Shown here: positions 21,301 to 32,605 of the stretch, piece after piece
How the letters are laid out: each line of letters begins with the position of its first letter
How positions within the stretch are numbered: the first letter of the stretch is position 1
Assembly (NCBI GenBank): GCA_905221605.1
Contig: CAJNDS010002853.1
Coordinates: forward strand, 62,001 to 126,000
Reading direction: 5' to 3'
Length of the DNA: 64,000 bases
DNA from: Symbiodinium natans
Lineage: Eukaryota; Sar; Dinophyceae; Suessiales; Symbiodiniaceae
Notes under the pieces: generated by a model
What the model saw: the letters and a program-made list of their open reading frames with translations, nothing else
Told to the model about the DNA's origin: nothing
The model's database searches: none
Made by a program: the position numbers and the translations under genes

Positions 21301-21933
21301 TCAGCTCCCCTCCGAGCTAGATTCTTTCTCGGAAGAAGAACTAGAGGAGCTATCCTCATCAGCATCAGACTCCTCTTCCTGAAGAGCCTCCTGTTCCCGA
21401 CGCTCCGGTCGAAAACAATGCTTGCATTCCACATCATACGGCACACCCTCAAGCACGTCATAAAACTCACAACAGGCTACACGTTCGGGCCTAGTGCAAC
21501 ATGCCCCGGATCGGTGCAACCTGCGAAGCTTCCGTTTCCCTAGCACTGAAATGAAAAAGCGGGACTCACGCTCGGGGCCTCGTTCCTGTAAGACCTCAGG
21601 AGTCGAAAGGCGTTGCAAGTCGATGGGTTGCTGACCGAGAAAGGCGCGGCCCCTCCATAATGCCCACTCACGTGGCATCTGTAGTTGCTCTGCCCCAGCC
21701 AGTGCAAGTGCATCCTCCAAGCCGAATGACTTCAACCTCTCCTGTATCTCACCAATGCCCAAGCTCAGTAACTCTTTCATGCTTGTACAAGACCGCACAA
21801 GAAACCGCTGCAAAGTCGTAACAACAAACCAAGCAGACCTCACATAGACATCGGAAGACTCAACGATCTTCCAACGTCCAAGATACTCCTTGCGCTCACG
21901 ATCAACTCCAGCCCAAGTCGCCAATGTAGCCAT
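21301..21933 (-). pseudogene. Truncated tyrosine recombinase C-terminus
   Basis: A 210-residue frame beginning inside the recombinase core: LATWAGVDRERKEYLGRW, where W sits at the second-His position, then DVYVRSA with the catalytic-type tyrosine. An acidic tail ending in a Ser/Glu run follows, with a Cys cluster (CCTRPERVACCEFYD...CKHC). Only about 180 bases separate it from A1, so the N-terminal recombinase domain and the catalytic Arg are missing. As in the YR element at 1-6.1 kb, the recombinase precedes gag. Confidence 0.6.
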
Positions 21934-22109
21934 AGAAGCCCTCTCAGAGACTTCGAGAGAATATCATGGACTAACAGCCACTCAGGAGAGCCCATCGTAA
22001 AGCCCCACGTTTCGATCAAAAGGTTAAGATCATCAGCAGTGGAAAATAGAGAAGCGTCTGGCACAGGCATCAAAGGAGGCCGAAGGAAGGCCGCCCTAAA
22101 GTTGTTACG

Positions 22110-22272
22110 GCAACAAAAATTTTCAATGCTGCCAGCAAGCTTGAACATGCGCGGGCCGCTACGTCAAGTTCAAGCAAACCCAATACAAAACCAGAGATTT
22201 TGGAATAAATGCACCCAAAATCAAAAAGGCACACTACCTGAAACACACTCCGCTGGACAAGTCCACTCTGCG
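22110..22272 (-). repeat. Split direct repeat A1 (5' terminus of the YR element)
   Basis: Matches A2 over about 163 bases with only a few differences. Its outer edge abuts the interrupted helicase reading KEKD on the minus strand. Confidence 0.85.
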
Positions 22273-23282
22273 TATCCTTTTCCTTACTGGCCGGGACGCG
22301 AATGATGCGACTGCGGACGAAATCATGGCTTGCAGCGGTTAACCGATCAACGGCTTCGATGTAGGCTCGCGCTGACTCGTTGCCATGTGCGGTGTAGAGG
22401 GTGAGTCTGTTGGTCAGGCAAGCAACAAGTATTCCCAGGAACGCACACGAACGTGTTTTGCCGCTGCCGGGGGCACCAGTAACAAAGACAGAGGAGCGAT
22501 TGGCACCCAAACCGTAAGAGCAGGTTCCAATTAACGCCGCAAGATGCCCGTCCGCCCCCCAAAAAGTGTCACAAAGACACGGGAGGAAGGACGGCCCCGC
22601 CGCAAGTGCAAAGACACTGGCTCGGTTCCTGGGGTCTTGCTCATTGCTTAACGAGTTCGGGCTTAGGCTTAAACGTTCCGCATGCCACAGCGCAGGAGTT
22701 CGGGCGTCCTCTTGGCTGAGCTGGGCAGCGGTGCAACAGGCAGGGTATCTAGAGTCCGGCCAGCAACTGCGGAGTCCATTCTTCAGCATAGACTTTGTCC
22801 TCCTCTAGCCAGCTTGCTAGGAGGCTACTTAGAGGATCGTCATAGCCTATCCCATCAAGACGAGAGGCCTGGCTGACTTGCGTGCCATGCCTTCCCCTGA
22901 GAACCTGACAGACTACAGGGTGGACAAGATGGGCCCACGAGTCATGCCAATGCTCTTGGAAGAACAAGCACAAGATCCGTGAGAAAATTCGGCAGCCAAT
23001 ACGGCTGGCGAATGCTTCCAATGGGGAGTCCGCCAGCTGTACTCCAAGAGCGACATGCTGTCGCTCCTTAGGCATGTGCAGCAACGCATCCCAAAGCGGG
23101 GTAGAAGCTCCGCCAGGGAGAACCTCCAGCTGGCTGACCCTGGGCAAGGTATGTTGATTCACCAGGTGGTTGCGCTGATCATCCGACAGTAGCAGGGCAA
23201 TTGTTAGGTTTACGGGCTGCATTGCTTTGGTCTCGCCCGCGTTGGTACGAAGCTTCTTAAGGGCGGTAAGCTCAATGAACAC
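22273..23282 (-). pseudogene. Copy A: N-terminal part of the UPF1-like helicase, interrupted
   Basis: Two overlapping frames. The upstream one (22,749-23,282) has LPRVSQLEVLPGGASTPLW and HWHDSWAHLVHPVVCQVLRG, matching copy B. The second (from 22,789) has QEDARTPALWHAE, FWGADGHLAAL and the Walker A FVTGAPGSGKTRSCAF, followed by LTLYTAHGNES. The YR element cuts the gene after KEKD. A frameshift near 22,770 separates the two frames. Confidence 0.7.
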
Positions 23283-23378
23283 ACCTGGGTAGGTCGTGTC
23301 ACGACTGCCTTCGCTCAGAGTGACCAGCAGCGCAGTGCCCTTGGCGGGAACTTTGCCGGTGGTGGACTCTGTCCAGGG

Positions 23379-24173
23379 TTACGTCAACAGGCATGCCAGG
23401 CAATGGAGTGGGCACTCCACTGGGGAGGATGAGTCTCGTAAACGCGCGGGCCAACGCCGCACGCACGATGTCCACAGCTTCAACAGCAATGCGCGGAATG
23501 CCGAAGGAGGTTGCGGGCACGATGCATCAGGGGCATCCGGGTAGAAGATCACCAACCCCCCATTGGCCTCAAGCTGATCCTCCGACGCACAAACCATGCC
23601 AATGGAGTTAGGTGACCGGGCTCCGGACGGAATGTATCTATCCGGCGAACAGCTCCAAGGAGAGGATGGAAGCGAGCCACAGGGCTGTGTCTCGTCCACC
23701 TCCACGTCCATTTTACCTAAAGGCTCCACCGACAGGGAACTGGGCAGGAGGTCCAGAACTGCAAAGCGCCGTAGCTCCTCAGCCTCCCATCTGGCGGTGA
23801 AGAGGGTGTCATGATCCAGCAATATCAGGACAGTACCTGGCGCCAGAACCCTGAGAACAGTCATGATTTCAGGCCCCGCCCACGTGAAGTGCACTGCCGC
23901 TTGTCCAGCCTCTAGAGTGTTCACAAAGATAGGGAACCACGTTTCCCTATAAGTTCCTTCCCACTGCATTCGTGCAACGAGATGCCGTATAAAGTAGGGG
24001 ATGTCCGTGACCAAGAGGAGGACGTTGGCACCCACGTGCTCAGCGTCTCGAAGCTGCGGGAGCAGCAACGAAAGCCTGCTTGTCCAAACCCCGCCGGATG
24101 TGTACAGTGTCTCTGCCAACACGGAACCTGTGTCTCCCGCATCGATGGAGGACCTGGCAGAGGAAGCGGACAA
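23379..24173 (-). CDS. Unrecognised ORF with a glycosyltransferase-like DxD pattern (copy A)
   Basis: A 264-residue frame just upstream of the helicase part of copy A. Residues 40-140 alternate hydrophobic strands and helices, with NVLLLVTDIPYF, VHFTWAGPEIMTVL and GTVLILLDHDTLF; the last resembles the DxD strand of nucleotide-sugar transferases. NGGLVIFYPDAPD follows near residue 210, after which the frame probably shifts, because a second phase (23,299-23,520) continues with a plausible helix (RIAVEAVDIVRAALARAF). It may be the N-terminus of the same polyprotein. I do not see its equivalent in copy B. The assignment is weak. Confidence 0.35.
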   Translation of the reverse strand: MSASSARSSIDAGDTGSVLAETLYTSGGVWTSRLSLLLPQLRDAEHVGANVLLLVTDIPYFIRHLVARMQWEGTYRETWFPIFVNTLEAGQAAVHFTWAGPEIMTVLRVLAPGTVLILLDHDTLFTARWEAEELRRFAVLDLLPSSLSVEPLGKMDVEVDETQPCGSLPSSPWSCSPDRYIPSGARSPNSIGMVCASEDQLEANGGLVIFYPDAPDASCPQPPSAFRALLLKLWTSCVRRWPARLRDSSSPVECPLHCLACLLT

Positions 24174-24700
24174 ACCAGAGGCGCAGGTGCACGATTGGCG
24201 TTTCTCTGAACTGCGAACTACTGACCTTGCGACCTTGCAAGAAGTTGATGTTGCTGCTCCTTTTTCGGCTGCCGGTCATTGACGATGAGCATTGGAAAGG
24301 GCTCAGCACAACACCTACTAAGCATGGACCCCAACGTTCCCAAAATGCGTGGTATGATGCTGCCACTGCATTGGGCTGCCCTCAAGGGGCTCGCAATCCA
24401 AGCATCCAACTTCGCAGCAACTTAACAGCTTCTGGTTCAAGCTGTACTGCCATGGCACTCCCAAGCCCGAGCCCTTGGCCCTTGCTGCCGCGCTTACCAC
24501 CTTCCCCCTTTCAGTATTGGGACAAAGGTGTGGTGCAATATTGGCAAATACAGGCGCCATTCCGACGATGTGGCATGCAGCCCAAGCCTTAATGAAACGG
24601 CACATAGGGGGCTTCATTCCAACTGGCATTTCTAAGTGGGGGATTAGCGAGAAGGAGTTGCCACAAGTATGCTTTAGGCCTTTGTGATGCCGCCAGTAAC
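24085..24700 (+). pseudogene. Inverted fragment of the helicase polyprotein C-terminus
   Basis: On the plus strand, in two phases, this matches the end of the protein at 27,568-30,140: EAQVHDWRFSELRTTDLA.L.EVDV.APF, then HWKG.STTPT and KHGPQR.QNAWYDAATA. Its orientation is opposite to the rest of the family in this window, so it was inverted or inserted separately. Confidence 0.65.
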
Positions 24701-24984
24701 GAGGATTTGAAAGTGGCCAAAGGTACTAAGCCGATTGCCAAAAAGTCAGCAAGACGGGCCCATACTGTCTGCATGCTAACAAATCTTTCTTCCGCAAGGC
24801 AAGAGAAGACGGCAGGGTCAACAACAAGGCCGAGAGCTCAAGCGCCTTAAAGTTGCACAGTTGCCAAGAAGGTTGGAGTGCCATGGAAACTTTCTATTAC
24901 AAGCGTGCGTGCGCCTTATGGTGGTTAGCCACTGGGACTTACAAGTAAGCACTGCAGACCAGCCCAGGGCTTCTTTTGCGCGTG

Positions 24985-25290
24985 ACGCCTCTTTACTACA
25001 TCAGTAGCACAGTAGGCCGGTCTTGTTGGGCTCGACGTAAAGGGTGAAACAAAGTCAGCGCACACAATCCACCAGACACAACAAGCAACCACCAAGCAAA
25101 CAAACACCAAAGAAACAAAGCGAGCAATCGCGCTGAACTACTAGATACCCCACGGACTCAGTACTCGAGGTCGTCAATGAAGTCCCGGTTCACAAGGAAG
25201 CACAGAGCTTGTGGGGGAATCGCAAATTGCGACATTGCCAGATTCTCAAAACCACCATCATGTAGCCACTGGTGCGACAGCGGTTATTCA
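24985..25290 (-). repeat. Dispersed non-coding module, copy 2
   Basis: Shares cctctttactacatcag and gtaggccg with 9,060-9,140, and cagtactcga plus accaccatcatgtagccact with 9,240-9,350. Between these the copies have drifted. Confidence 0.55.
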
Positions 25291-25414
25291 AACCGAGGTC
25301 ATCAGAAGAGGTTCGGATCACGTACACGTTGTCAAGGACAGACAACCGACACTCAATGGCGAAAGGATGTTGCAAGTCAGACTCCCTACAAAGGATGAAA
25401 GATGTGCATATGCC

Positions 25415-25676
25415 CCATGGTGGTCAGCCAGTGGGGACTTAACAGCAAGAACAATCAAGGCAAGACCGGCCCAGGGCACTCCATGGTGGTCAGCCAGTGG
25501 AGTAGCTCCGAGTTTTGGGTGCTCCAGTCACCTTGGCGTACAAGTGCCCACCCCGAGAGGTGTCCGCGCCCGGCACAGGGGGCATAAGCCCCATGGAGGT
25601 CAGCCAGTGGGGACTTAACAGCAAGAACAATCAAGGCAAGACCGGCCCAGGGTACTCCATGGTGGTCAGCCAGTGG
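25415..25676. repeat. Paired 20-bp motif, copies 2 and 3
   Basis: Motifs start at 25,415 and 25,481, then 25,591 (one change) and 25,657. Each pair is 66 bases apart and the pairs lie in a direct duplication of about 176 bases that also shares the caagaccggcccaggg stretch. Confidence 0.8.
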
Positions 25677-25834
25677 AGTAGCTCCGAGCACAGGGTTCTC
25701 CAGTCAACCTGGCGTACAAGTGCCCACCCAGAGAGGTGCCCGCGCACGGCCAGAGGGGGGACAAGAGTAGCTGCAGCTACCGATTCCACGGGGAGAGTCC
25801 ACAGCGAGTTACCAAACCCTTAACGCCACAGGGT

Positions 25835-26230
25835 TTATAATGACAACGAGGAACCTCCCAGTCCAGGCATCTCACACAAGGCCACGCAACCTTGGCGCTG
25901 GCCTGCGCATCGGCACGCATCAGGTCCCTCCAAACCCAAACCCGCGAGGTACGTCGGTAAGGAGATGGGAGGGCTCACATCACATTGGTGCCGAAGTGCA
26001 AGGATCTCCATGGTATTGCTACTTTGGTCCAATCAGAGCCTTCAGGTAACATCCACGCGGGCGGGGAGCCCACTTGCCCTGCCGCAGGCCAAGCTCAGAC
26101 GAGGGTGACCCTCTAGAGTCTCAAGAGGGCCAGGTTGTTCTACAAGTGGGGAATGGCTCCCTGCCAAGTCAGCGGGTGCATAATCTCCACGTAGAAGTGT
26201 CCACAGCCAGCGCGCCGAACTGCTAGGTCA
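25835..26230 (-). pseudogene. Fragment of the 281-residue protein family, copy 1
   Basis: The minus strand reads TMEILALRHQ, then SPPISLPTYLAGLGLEG, matching TMEILPLLLAVQRDASPRISLPTYLMGLGSGG of the ORF at 33,511-34,356. Short and frameshifted. Confidence 0.5.
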
Positions 26231-26239
26231 CCCTGTGCA

Positions 26240-26350
26240 CTCAGTACTCGAAATCGTCGAAGAGGCCGGGAGCACACATGTAGCACCGAGTGCGCAGGTG
26301 CGTCGCAAAATGCGACGTTGCCAGATTCACAAAACCACCATCATGCAGCC
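26240..26350 (-). repeat. Dispersed non-coding module, copy 3 (second half only)
   Basis: Starts at cagtactcgaaatcgtcgaa and ends near accaccatcatgcagccacc, parallel to 25,157-25,270 and 9,241-9,356. Confidence 0.5.
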
Positions 26351-26490
26351 ACCGATGCGAATACACTTAGCACCAGCCAAGGCCGTTCACGAGAAGGTTC
26401 ACAAGTCCGCCATCACAGGTGGGGCATGGTCGTGCCTTGGCACGGGACGTTGCAGGCGTCAACCTTCTTGATCCGAAGTATAAAGTTGCC

Positions 26491-26574
26491 CCATGGTGGT
26501 CAGCCAGTGGGGACTTAACGGCAAGAACAAAGGGTAGGACCAGCCCAGAGCACTCCATGGTGGTCAGCCAGTGG
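26491..26574. repeat. Paired 20-bp motif, copy 4
   Basis: Motifs start at 26,491 and 26,555, 64 bases apart, with the same flanking gggactta and aagcccaga-like spacer as the other pairs. Confidence 0.8.
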
Positions 26575-26639
26575 AGCCTCTCCGAGCACAAGGCGCAACG
26601 TTCTTTTGACTCACAAGAGTCCCGACGGCCAAAGCAGGC

Positions 26640-27476
26640 TTGACTGCTTCGTTCCAATCAGAGCCATCAGGTAAACCCAAGCAGGCGGGAACCCCACCTG
26701 CCCCGCAGGAAGCGGGAGAGTCCCCCAGTCGAAACTTCGCACTCAAGGCCAAGCAACTATCTCCTTGGCCGGTGAGGGTTGAGGGTTCAATAACCAGAAT
26801 CAGACCCTCCATGCCCAAACCGACAGACGTCGGCGAGGAGATGTGAGGGCTCACCACCTACCGATGGGGAGGTAGTCATGTATGGCTGCTTTGACGCAAG
26901 CAGAGATATACACCCAAGCAGGCAGGGAACCCCGCAGCACCCAAGCACAGGCGAGAATGGCTCTCGTGAAGGCCAGGTTGTCCACAGGTGCTCGATGGCA
27001 CCTTGCCAGGGAAGTGGAAACCTGATCTCCGCGTAGAAGTGTCCACAACCCAGAGGCAGCATCCCCTAGCTGGTCTCTCCCAATTGGCATGACGCCGTTG
27101 TACGACAAGGGGGTGTCACCGTCCAGACGAGAGATGGTCAACACTCAAGTCCGAGGGGTTCACACACGGTCGTAGCACATAGAAGCAGGCAACCAGCCCA
27201 CCTAGAGGGGGCAGAGGAAAGGAAGATTGGCCGTTTCACCGATGACAAAGCTGGAACATCCAGGCAGGACCGGTCCAGGGTAGTCCGTGGCAGATGGCCA
27301 GTGGAGCAACCACGAAAGAAAGGCCCCCCGTTCCCACAGGCACACCGCGGGGCCGACCCAGAAGGGTGTTCACAGCTGCAAGCTGTAAGCACACGAAAGA
27401 CAAGCACGATCCAATCCGTGGCATAGACCACGAGAGGGTTGCCAAACCAAGAATATCCGGGGTAGTCTTGCGGCAT
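26640..27476 (-). pseudogene. Fragments of the 281-residue protein family, copy 2
   Basis: The minus strand has LPLGCGHFYAEIRFPLPWQGAIEHLW, matching LLPGCGHFYVENMHPLPWQGAIEYLW of the ORF at 33,511-34,356, then FTRAILACAW. Upstream, CPINWVGC-like and EPLGLE-like words also correspond. Several frameshifts and stops break it. Confidence 0.5.
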
Positions 27477-27567
27477 GTATCGGCGAGGAGATGTGAGGGC
27501 TCACATCACTAGGCAGCATGCCATGAAAGGACTCAATGGCGCGTTCGCATGGCGTCCGTAGGAGCCC

Positions 27568-30179
27568 TCAGATGACAGTTTGCTGTCTATTGCCAGGAGC
27601 CATCCCAGTCCGGACGCCGGGAGCGGTGGCCAGCTGAGGTGGTCTGGGAACGCGTACGGCTGGGCATGACCTGCATTGGAGGCACTCAGGGATGCCGTCC
27701 GGAATGGGGATACGCATGTATCTTGTCATTGAGGTTTGGGCCGCGAGCCACATCACCCGGACAGCTTCCTGGATTTGCCTGTACTGCACAACACCTTCGT
27801 CCTTATACTGAAAGGGGAAGGAGGTAACAGCAGCACGCAGGGCCGAAGGATCAGGGTCCTTGGGGGTGCCATGACAGTACATCCTAAACCAGAAGCTGTT
27901 GAGTCGCTGCTTGGTTGGATGCTTAGCTCGCATGAGCCCCTTAATGGCAGCCCAGTGAGCAGTGGCTGCGTCATACCACGCATTTTGGGGACGTTGGGGC
28001 CCATGCTTGTGGGTGTGGTGCTGATCCCTTTCCAATGCGCATCAAAGATGACTGGCAGCCGGAAAGGGGCGGAGACATCCACTTCTCGCAAAGCTGCAAG
28101 GTCAGTGGTTCGCAGCTCCGAGAAGCGCCAATCATTCACCTGTGCCTCGGGTTCGTCCTCCGCGTCCGACATGTCATCCATCGGGCAGGGAGAGCCTTCG
28201 TTAGTTTCGGAAGAGATGCTGACGACCTCCGGCGAGGTTGCTGCAGTGTTCGCTTCCACAGGCGCAGCAAAGGGCGAGGAGAGCAAGCACTCTAGGGGCA
28301 ACACTCGCCGTAGAAAAACAGCCATTCTGTGAGAAGTGTCAGGCCATTCCAAGTTAAAAACTGACCAAAAATGTTCAATGTTTTGGTTGGCCACCGAGGC
28401 CGCAAGAGCAAGCCGGATGGCGTCAAGGAAATGGGCAGGGGGGAGGTCCGGCCTAAATTCTTGATAGTGCCTTTGCCCAAGTGTCTCTGTGCCCTGCAGC
28501 GTGATGCCTAGGAACGTATTCAGGCTGGGCTGGGCAAGCCTGGCCGTTTCCACGTCCGTGTGCTTAGCAGCTGCGGCCCATGCCTGCAAGGCTTCTTGGG
28601 AGGCTTGGCCAGTGACTTGTGGCAGTCCACTGTGCGCGTCCATCACATATTTGGTAGTAGGGCACTTGGGACACCGATAAGCGCGGCCAGCCAAGAAGGC
28701 CACCATGGCTGCAGGCGGCACATTGATTTGCAGGTCAGTAATTTTATTGTCAGATTCAGGAAAACCAAGAACAATGGGCAGCCCTGCCGTACGCTCCAGG
28801 GGACCTTTTTGGTGGGACTCGAATGCGAGCAGAAGTGCACCCAGCCAATAATCTGGGTCAGCGTAGCTGAGCATTGCAGGAAAACTGGCATTGATGACAC
28901 TCGGCAAGTCCGACACCGCAGAGAAAAGATCCGCGATGTACTGCGCTGTGGTAAGAAAGCCATACCCCACCAGGGACTCCGAAAGCCTTGCTTTGTCCAG
29001 CTGCGGGACCGGGCAATCCAACATTTCAGCAAGGTCGAAATGCTGCAATGCCCCCGACAATCTAAGGCACTGCGTGATGATAGGGTCATAAACCTTCAAA
29101 TACGCTGCCGGAAACGTTTCAGGCAGATGCAGTAGCGTGTCAGCGATTCCGATCAGCATATCCGAGTCTTGCAGCTGGTTCGGTATGCCGTTCAAAAACA
29201 CCTCATAGGCCCTATATGCCCGAAGCTGCTGGCAGTGTGTTGTGAGGTGTTGCGAGTCACGCAGGTTCATGTAGGGCCGAGGTTTGACATTCTTACCAAA
29301 GTGATGTCCCGCTGCAAGTGCGCGCCACATGAGATCACAGACCGAGACTGTGTTGCTCTGCATGATGGGTGCGCAGGCTGGGGCGCTGGGATCGCGGGTG
29401 CCGCTGGGCTCGCTAGGCCCTCGAGGCTTGGCTTTTGGTGGTTCCAGCTGCTGAGAGCCGTCTTTGTCCAAAGCGAGAGGCCGACTTTCCTTGCGAGCTT
29501 GGACAGCGGGCACAGGCCTGGCGGGGATGGGCGTCAGGCCATGGGGAGGCATAGGGTGATACGATTTTGGTTCCGTCAGGCCAAGTGAGTCCGTGGGAGA
29601 CTTAGCGCAAGGGGGCTGTGACGCCTCAACCGTCCTAATCCCATCCGGAGATGCTGTGTGCGTGGGCCGTGTCCGGGGGCTGGGTGGACGTCGTACGCCA
29701 GGCGGCGGGTCCCTAATGTTGCCGCCACTACGGGGTGGACACGAGGCGGCGCTACCCCCTCCGATCCTGTGATCAACTTCACTAGAGGGAGTCGTCACAC
29801 CAGCATCCAGAGCAATAGGACTCGCGGCCGGCACAACCGCAGGCTCTTTCGTTGCAGGCTCCTTCGTCAGTGGTCCTCTCTCCCGCGTTGGGGTGCCGCA
29901 AGGGGTTCGGGAAACGTCCCGTTTAGCTGGCGGAGGCGGGCTGATAGCTGCCGCAATGGAGCCCCCCGCGGCCCGAGGCTTGAGCCATGGTGTACCCCAC
30001 CGCTCGCCATGGCGCGCGTTGGTGGTAGCCTCGCCTTGGGCTGGCGACTGCTGCGGCGTATGAACCTCGACTGCAGTAGCAACCACCACGTCGGGACTGT
30101 TACTACCCGCGGGCACAGGGCTGTTTCCCGGGGAGTCCACATCAATCGCAGTTTCGGAGGCAGCCTTACCTGTACGAAC
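27568..30179 (-). CDS. Copy B: proline-rich linker and conserved domain of the helicase polyprotein
   Basis: A 795-residue frame from an in-frame codon at 30,140, open upstream to about 30,179. Residues 1-260 are Pro/Ser/Arg-rich and disordered. Residues 265-640 form a conserved domain (LMWRALAAGHHFGKNVKPRPYM, FDLAEMLDCPVPQLDK, YWLGALLLAFESHQKGPL, NVPPAAMVAFLAGRAY with a CPKCPTTKY pair of Cys, NIEHFWSVFNLEWPDT) that I do not recognise. After DWRFSELRTTDLA the frame shifts near 28,030 and continues as KHGPQRPQNAWYDAATAHW and then FWFRMYCHG in a second frame to 27,568. The copy at 12.5 kb shows it was fused to the helicase. No nuclease, RT or transposase motif is visible. Confidence 0.5.
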
Positions 30180-32591
30180 AGGTAGGAGGTGAAGACGGCA
30201 TCCTAATGCTGGTGTCCCCTAGCAAGCAGGTGAGGTACTGGGCAACCCCATCTCCTTCCCTCACCGGCTGGAAGGGGACACAATACACAGCATTGGGCAG
30301 GGGCTCCAGGACGAAGCCGCGCGTTTGCAGACTAACAATGGTGCCCGAGTAGGAGTTGGAGGTGAAAGAGGGACTCCCCCATCCTTCTTGCTGAAGTGTG
30401 CGGTAAAAAACCTCCCGCTTATCTCCCCAGGTGGCCTTCAAAGCCCACGCTTGATGCAGGGGTGGTGTTTCAAAGAGGTCCAGCCCAACTTTGCGTTCCG
30501 CAGGCAGCACGATGCTGGCTACTGTCCGCTCTCGGAAGGCTTGCTTGTGTAATGCCGTTGCAATGCCAGGGCCATCCATGCTCCACAAGCTGGCTTGTGT
30601 GCGCACATATTCAGCGCATTCAATTAGGCCCCCGGTTGCGCAGGCCGCCATTTGGAAGCATGCACCTATACCATCAGAGTAGTGCGGTGCCACGAAAACC
30701 AAAGCCCCAAGCCCTCTCGTGAAGGAGGAGGTGGCTCGGGCAAACCCTGCCTCGCTACTAAACAGGAATCCAGAAGCCCGACATGTCACAAAGACACATA
30801 TCCCAAATGTGGGGCCAGTGGAGCAGGCCGTGGTGATAGCGCCGAAGAAGCGTTTAAGGGACCCTATGCGATTCATGAGGAAGGTCCGAAACGTCACAAG
30901 GCTCCAAGTGTTGGGCGCGCCAGTCAGCGGGAAGTCTTCCGCGGTTTGGCAGGCTTCAAGTAGGCTCATATCGTCATCGCCCAGCGGGTCTGCGGGGAGA
31001 CTCAACTGCAGCATAAACTTCTGGCACGCCTCCGAGTACCGACATGCGTATAGAATGGCAGCAATCTCAGGAGGGAGGCGCATGGATGAACAGAGCGAGA
31101 GGTTGACAGCCGGTCCGACAATGGCCTTCAGCCCGGCGGCCTGCATGACTGTCTCGGCTTGCTTCGGTTTGACGATGCTTAGACAGAGAATCGATTCCAG
31201 CATCGAGACCGCTGAGAACAACACCTCAGACGCTCCAGAGGAACGGTGGGGCTTGCCCCAAGAGGGCATCTCGCCTTGTCCCTTTTTCCACGGGCCGGAA
31301 CTTTGGGCCGTTTGCCGCAAAAGGGCCGCAGGCAAGGTGGCTGGCGTGTGGAGGTCGGCAGGGACCGCATTGAGACCACAAATCTTTTGCTCCAACAACT
31401 CCGTGACGAAGTGGTAATTGGGTCGCGATCCTCCAGCGGGCTGTCTGTGGTCGCCAATCATGACATCAAGTGCATGCTTGATGTGCGCCAGAATGGTGTT
31501 GGAACCAGGCGTGCCCAATTGCTGGGCTTCATCTCGGAGGAGCAACTCAACATCCTTTAGACGGTTAATGAGCTGCGAGTAGGGAAAGCTAAGCCTTGCC
31601 ACAATCGTACCATGTGTCGTGGCTACAAGTAGCCCCCGGTACAAATCGTGCACATCAAAAGGGAGCTTATGTGTGTCCTTCTCCTTGTTACCCGGTATGC
31701 GAACGATGCGGCTGCGAACAAATTCATTGCTAGCAGTCGTGAGCCTATCAACCGCTTCGACATAGGCCCGAACCGATTCATTGCCATGAGCGGTGTACAG
31801 GGTGAGCCGGCTCGTCAGGCACGCAAGGAGTACTCCTAGAAACGCGCAGGATCGTGTCTTCCCGCTGCCGGGCGCACCCGTTATGAATACAGAAGTACGA
31901 TTAGCGGCCAGGCCGTACGAGCACGCTCCCAGCAGCGCTGCCAGGTGTCCGTCCGCCCCCCAAAAGGTATCACAGAGGCACGTAAGGAAGGCGGGACCAA
32001 CCGCGAGCGCAAAGATGCTGGCTCGAGTCCTCGGATCGTGCTCGTTGCTCAACGAGTCATGGGACAGGCGTAGACACTCCGCATGCCACAGCGCAGGAGT
32101 CCGGGCGTCCTCTTGGCCGGGCAGCGGAGAGTCAGGCAGCGTAGCACTCAGCAGCGTCGGCGTCCATTCTTTGCGATAGGATTGTTCCTCCGCAAGCCAA
32201 AGGTTGAGGAAGCTTTGCAAGGGGTTGGAAGCCCCCGGACCCGCAGTAAGCGATGCCTGCGCAGCTTGCGTTTCGTGCTTGCCTCTGAAGACTTGGCAGA
32301 CCTCCGGGTGAATGAGCTGTGCCCATGTGTCGTGCCAGTTCCCTCTCACCACTCGATAAGGAGGACAAGCACTAAATCTGTGAGAAAGCCCGGCAACCAC
32401 TGTGGCTGCCGGATGGTATCAAGAGGCGAGTCTTCTAGCGGAACGCCCAATGCAACATGCTGCCTTTCCCTAGGCATGTGTAACAGAGCATCCCAAAGCG
32501 GGGTAGAGGCTCCTCCGGGCAGCACCTCAAGCTGGCTGACTCTCGGCAGTGAGGGTCGTTGCGCGAATTGGTTGTGCTGTTCATCAGTCAA
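30166..32591 (-). CDS. Copy B: UPF1-like SF1 helicase of an unrecognised element
   Basis: A frame of 744 residues from 32,400, with a further 80 residues upstream in another phase (LPRVSQLEVLPGGASTPLW). SF1 motifs in order: VFITGAPGSGKTRSCAF (motif I, 175-182), LTLYTAHGNESVRAYVEAV (Ia), LLVATTHGTIVARL (Ic-like), VELLLRDEAQQLGTPGSN (II, 289-294), VMIGDHRQPAGG (III) and LCSSMRLPPEI (IV). This set is that of the UPF1/DNA2 branch. Motifs V and VI of the second RecA domain are not evident; the last 300 residues are unassigned. The frame ends near 30,166, where copy A continues into the proline-rich region. Likely an ATP-dependent nucleic-acid translocase serving the element. Confidence 0.6.
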
Positions 32592-32605
32592 GAGCAGGGC
32601 AATGG

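Larger units (their letters stand above)
15093..22272 (-). mobile_element. PAT-type tyrosine-recombinase retroelement inserted in the helicase gene
   Basis: Reading on the minus strand the element is A1 (22,272-22,110), a recombinase remnant, gag, methyltransferase/dioxygenase, RT/RNase H, then B1 (15,905-15,590), A2 (15,589-15,425), B2 (15,410-15,093). This A1-ORFs-B1A2B2 order is the split direct repeat that defines PAT-like elements. The helicase reads KEKD up to the right border and YKLPFD from the left border, against KEKDTHKLPFD in copy B, so insertion was almost base-precise with no visible target duplication, as expected for recombinase-mediated integration. The recombinase is truncated and several frames are shifted, so this copy is probably not autonomous. 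Confidence 0.8.

Noticed and set aside
23379-24173. Calling the ORF a definite glycosyltransferase
   Set aside because: Only one DxD-like strand supports it; kept as an unrecognised ORF with a weak note.
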